A DNA stretch of 64,000 bases from Danxiaibacter sp048498555 (lineage in GTDB: Bacteria; Bacteroidota; Bacteroidia; Chitinophagales; Chitinophagaceae), in the NCBI GenBank assembly GCA_048498555.1, contig JBEHXT010000010.1, positions 166,331 through 230,330 on the forward strand, read 5' to 3'. Positions 61,984-64,000 of the stretch are shown here, in pieces (position 1 is the first letter of the stretch; each line of letters begins with the position of its first letter). Below the pieces are notes generated by a model. That model was not told the origin of the DNA. It saw only the letters and a program-made list of their open reading frames with translations, and made no database searches. A program made the position numbers and the translations under genes.

Positions 61984-62053
61984 AGCTTAAAGCTCAAAGT
62001 ATGAGGCTTAAAGCCAACTAAAACCTAAGTATGAGTTACGAAGTACGAAGTTC
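61984..62053. repeat. heptad array, 10 units, mixed type in one phase
   Basis: AGCTTAA, AGCTCAA, AGTATGA, GGCTTAA, AGCCAAC, TAAAACC, TAAGTAT, GAGTTAC, GAAGTAC, GAAGTTC. The unit drifts from AGCTTAA to GAAGTAC while the phase is held. Confidence 0.87.
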
Positions 62054-62098
62054 CAATTTGTGACTTCATCATTTTTTGCACCATCCTTAGAAACTGGA

Positions 62099-62151
62099 TA
62101 TAAAAAACTCCGTAAAACTGCTTTGATTACTCAAATTGGTCTTACGGAGTT
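62099..62151 (-). terminator. terminator after proS
   Basis: AACTCCGTAA (62106-62115) pairs with TTACGGAGTT (62142-62151); TTTTTTA follows on the minus strand. Confidence 0.83.
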
Positions 62152-62217
62152 ATTGATTATTCTTACAGGCGAAATGCACTGGTAACAATTCGGCGCTTTA
62201 AGCTTTACTGAGCTTTC

Positions 62218-63696
62218 TTAATATGCTTTTGCAAACAACACACGCTGTGTCGAAGGTTTTCCACTCAAAATACATGTGCCGTTTTCCTGTGGATTATCGA
62301 TAGGAATACACCTGATGGTAGCCTTGGTTAATTCCTTAATCTTTTCTTCGGTTTCTGCAGTACCATCCCAATGAGCCGAGATAAATCCGCCTTTTTCTTC
62401 CAGCAGTTTTACAAACTCATCCCAACTATTTGCGGGAGTGATATGTTCATCACGGTACGCAAGCGCTTTGTTATAAATGCTTTGTTGAATATCGTCCAAC
62501 AACGTTTTAATATTTTCAGCCAGGCCATCCAGGCTATAAGATTTCTTTTCCTTGGTATCGCGGCGTGCAACCTCTGCAACATTGTTTTCCAGGTCCCTTG
62601 CTCCTATCGCGATTCTCACCGGAATGCCCTGCATTTCATATTGGGCAAATTTCCATCCCGGACGCTGATTATCGCTGTCATCGTATTTCACAGAAATGCC
62701 CATTGACTTAAGTGACTGAACAATTCCATTCACCTTCGCATCAATGTTTGCCTTTTGTTCTTCGCCTTTATAGATTGGAACAATTACCACCTGGGTTGGG
62801 GCAATTTTTGGAGGCAGGATCAAGCCATCATCATCACTATGCGCCATAACCAAGGCGCCAATAAGCCTTGTGCTAACGCCCCAGCTGGTGGCCCAAACAT
62901 AATCCAGTTTATTTTCTTTATCGCTAAACTTGACATCAAACGCCTTCGCAAAATTCTGGCCGAGGAAGTGAGAGGTTCCTGCCTGCAAAGCCTTACCATC
63001 CTGCATCAATGCCTCGATGCAATAAGTGTCTTCTGCACCTGCAAAACGTTCACTTTCGGTTTTTATGCCTCTTATTACAGGAAGTGCCATCCAGTTTTCA
63101 ACAAAATCAGCGTACACATGCAGCATTTGTTCCGCTTCAGCTACCGCTTCATTTTTGGTGGCGTGGGCAGTGTGCCCTTCCTGCCAAAGAAATTCGGCCG
63201 TACGTAAAAATAGGCGCGTACGCATTTCCCATCTTACCACGTTTGCCCATTGATTCACGAGAATTGGCAAATCACGATAAGACTGGATCCAACCTTTATA
63301 GGTGTTCCAGATAATTGCTTCACTGGTAGGACGAACAACCAGCTCTTCTTCCAGGCGCGCTTCAGGGTCCACAACCAGCTTTCCTTTCGCTTCCGGATCA
63401 GATTTTAAACGGTAATGAGTTACCACAGCACATTCCTTGGCAAAACCTTCGGCGTTCTTTTCCTCGGCCTCAAAAAGGCTTTTGGGAACAAACAATGGAA
63501 AGTAGGCGTTTACGTGGCCGGTATCCTTAAATTTCCGGTCAAGTGCATCGCGCATATTTTCCCAAAGTGAATAGCCATACGGTTTAATCACCATACATCC
63601 GCGTACGGCGCTGTAATCAGCCAATCCTCCCTTGATAACCAAGTCATTGTACCATTGAGAATAATCCTGTTCTCTCGAAGTAATCTCTTTACTCAT
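62218..63696 (-). CDS. proS: prolyl-tRNA synthetase, archaeal/eukaryotic-like type
   Basis: 492-residue class II aminoacyl-tRNA synthetase that charges tRNA-Pro. The absence of the bacterial editing insertion, the length and the N-terminus YSQWYNDLVIKGGLADYS identify the short ProRS type 3. Class II motifs: VRPTSEAIIW, RTRLFLRTAEFLWQEGHTAHAT, GALVMAHSDDDGL. The anticodon domain spans about 285-400, and a C-terminal zinc-like domain ends LFAKAY with the terminal Tyr usual for this form. It is divergent from a lipoprotein gene; the gap contains two small palindromes. Confidence 0.96.
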   Translation of the reverse strand: MSKEITSREQDYSQWYNDLVIKGGLADYSAVRGCMVIKPYGYSLWENMRDALDRKFKDTGHVNAYFPLFVPKSLFEAEEKNAEGFAKECAVVTHYRLKSDPEAKGKLVVDPEARLEEELVVRPTSEAIIWNTYKGWIQSYRDLPILVNQWANVVRWEMRTRLFLRTAEFLWQEGHTAHATKNEAVAEAEQMLHVYADFVENWMALPVIRGIKTESERFAGAEDTYCIEALMQDGKALQAGTSHFLGQNFAKAFDVKFSDKENKLDYVWATSWGVSTRLIGALVMAHSDDDGLILPPKIAPTQVVIVPIYKGEEQKANIDAKVNGIVQSLKSMGISVKYDDSDNQRPGWKFAQYEMQGIPVRIAIGARDLENNVAEVARRDTKEKKSYSLDGLAENIKTLLDDIQQSIYNKALAYRDEHITPANSWDEFVKLLEEKGGFISAHWDGTAETEEKIKELTKATIRCIPIDNPQENGTCILSGKPSTQRVLFAKAY

Positions 63697-63722
63697 ATAA
63701 AAATTTGTTTCGGCAATTTGTA

Positions 63723-63754
63723 AACAATTGTTAGCTTTAATTAATTGTTAACAA
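63723..63754. promoter_or_regulatory. two small palindromes in the proS divergent gap
   Basis: AACAATTGTT (63723-63732) and TTGTTAACAA (63745-63754), sharing the AACAAT half-site. Possible operator; A/T-rich, so chance is not excluded. Confidence 0.3.
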
Positions 63755-63828
63755 TGAATGTTTTTAATTTAGCTTTAAGGCGGAGCAAATGTAGTAACTT
63801 CGCATTAGAAACTTCACAATCTCAGTTT

Positions 63829-64000
63829 ATGAAGAAACATATATTATACCTTATTGGCGTGGTGATGGTATTTGCCAGTTGCTCAACGGCTTATAAGAAT
63901 ACCCAAACTCCCGACGATATGTATTATTCACCTTCCAGCGAGGCAGGCGCAAAACAAGTTGCCGCAAGCGACGACAGGTATGAACAATACATGAACACAA
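63829..64000 (+). CDS. lipoprotein, partial at window end
   Basis: First 57 codons of a gene cut by the window edge. The signal MKKHILYLIGVVMVFASC has a lipobox with lipid-anchored Cys18. The mature start (STAYKNTQTPDDMYYSP) is the pattern of a common Bacteroidota lipoprotein of unknown function. A TAACTTCG -7-like box is 27 bases upstream of the start. Confidence 0.75.
   Translation, partial: MKKHILYLIGVVMVFASCSTAYKNTQTPDDMYYSPSSEAGAKQVAASDDRYEQYMNT

Noticed and set aside
62755..63207. 150-residue frame opposite proS
   Set aside because: Antisense shadow of prolyl-tRNA synthetase; no independent support.
1..64000. tRNA, rRNA, insertion sequences, integrated elements
   Set aside because: Gaps were read by eye for cloverleaf-like or transposase signals and none was convincing; a covariance-model scan was not possible here.

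Overview
The window reads as one continuous stretch of chromosome from a member of the Bacteroidota, most likely the family Chitinophagaceae. Support for this: a complete ECF sigma / FecR anti-sigma / SusC / SusD locus, several TonB-dependent receptors with carboxypeptidase-regulatory-like N-termini, a TonB gene of Bacteroidota type, the rpmB-rpmG-DUF4295-ftsY gene order, and promoters of the form TTG...TAnnTTTG. Gene-to-organism assignment is inference from family knowledge; no search was run. No rRNA, tRNA, insertion sequence, prophage or CRISPR array was recognised.

Layout. 1-6.6 kb: AraC-type regulator, Smr-domain protein, BamA-like outer-membrane protein, guaB, small lipoprotein. 6.6-16.5 kb: TonB-linked barrel receptor, exported heparinase II/III-like lyase, lgt, bacilliredoxin, Hsp20, TraB/GumN protein, flavin monooxygenase. 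16.8-22.9 kb: a tandem pair of related membrane proteins, an ABC-F ATPase with a structured leader, a three-helix membrane protein, a serine hydrolase. 23-30 kb: the mutagenic repair cassette imuA-imuB-dnaE2 with a divergent LexA-like (HTH plus S24) regulator. 30-34.3 kb: a two-gene agmatine-to-putrescine unit, thiolase, unknown protein. 34.5-40.3 kb: tonB, a large TonB-dependent receptor, purC, small barrel. 41-49.3 kb: sigma/FecR/SusC/SusD and an exported endonuclease/exonuclease/phosphatase-fold enzyme. 49.5-64 kb: trhO, DUF6508-like protein, lipid-anchored formylglycine-generating-type enzyme, two small barrels, ftsY with ribosomal protein genes, rocD, FKBP isomerase, cystathionine beta-synthase, trmH, two small membrane proteins, proS and the start of a lipoprotein gene.

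The most unusual structure is not a gene. About thirty non-coding stretches are built of degenerate seven-base units held in strict phase (anchor triplets such as CCT recur exactly every 7 bases). The sequence differs from array to array, and even within one array, while the period is kept. Eleven arrays begin at or within a few bases of a stop codon and several come as inverted pairs; one forms a perfect 16-bp terminator hairpin after the FKBP gene. They resemble in design the heptanucleotide STRR repeats of heterocystous cyanobacteria, but I know of no named equivalent in this phylum.

Two regulatory arrangements also stand out. The ABC-F gene has a leader in which a 13-bp hairpin would bury its start codon, preceded by a start-stop ATG-TAG. 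The imu cassette shares a 61-bp divergent promoter, with two palindromes, with a regulator that keeps LexA-like Ala-Gly / Ser / Lys spacing. Both are inferences from sequence and are stated with their tests below.
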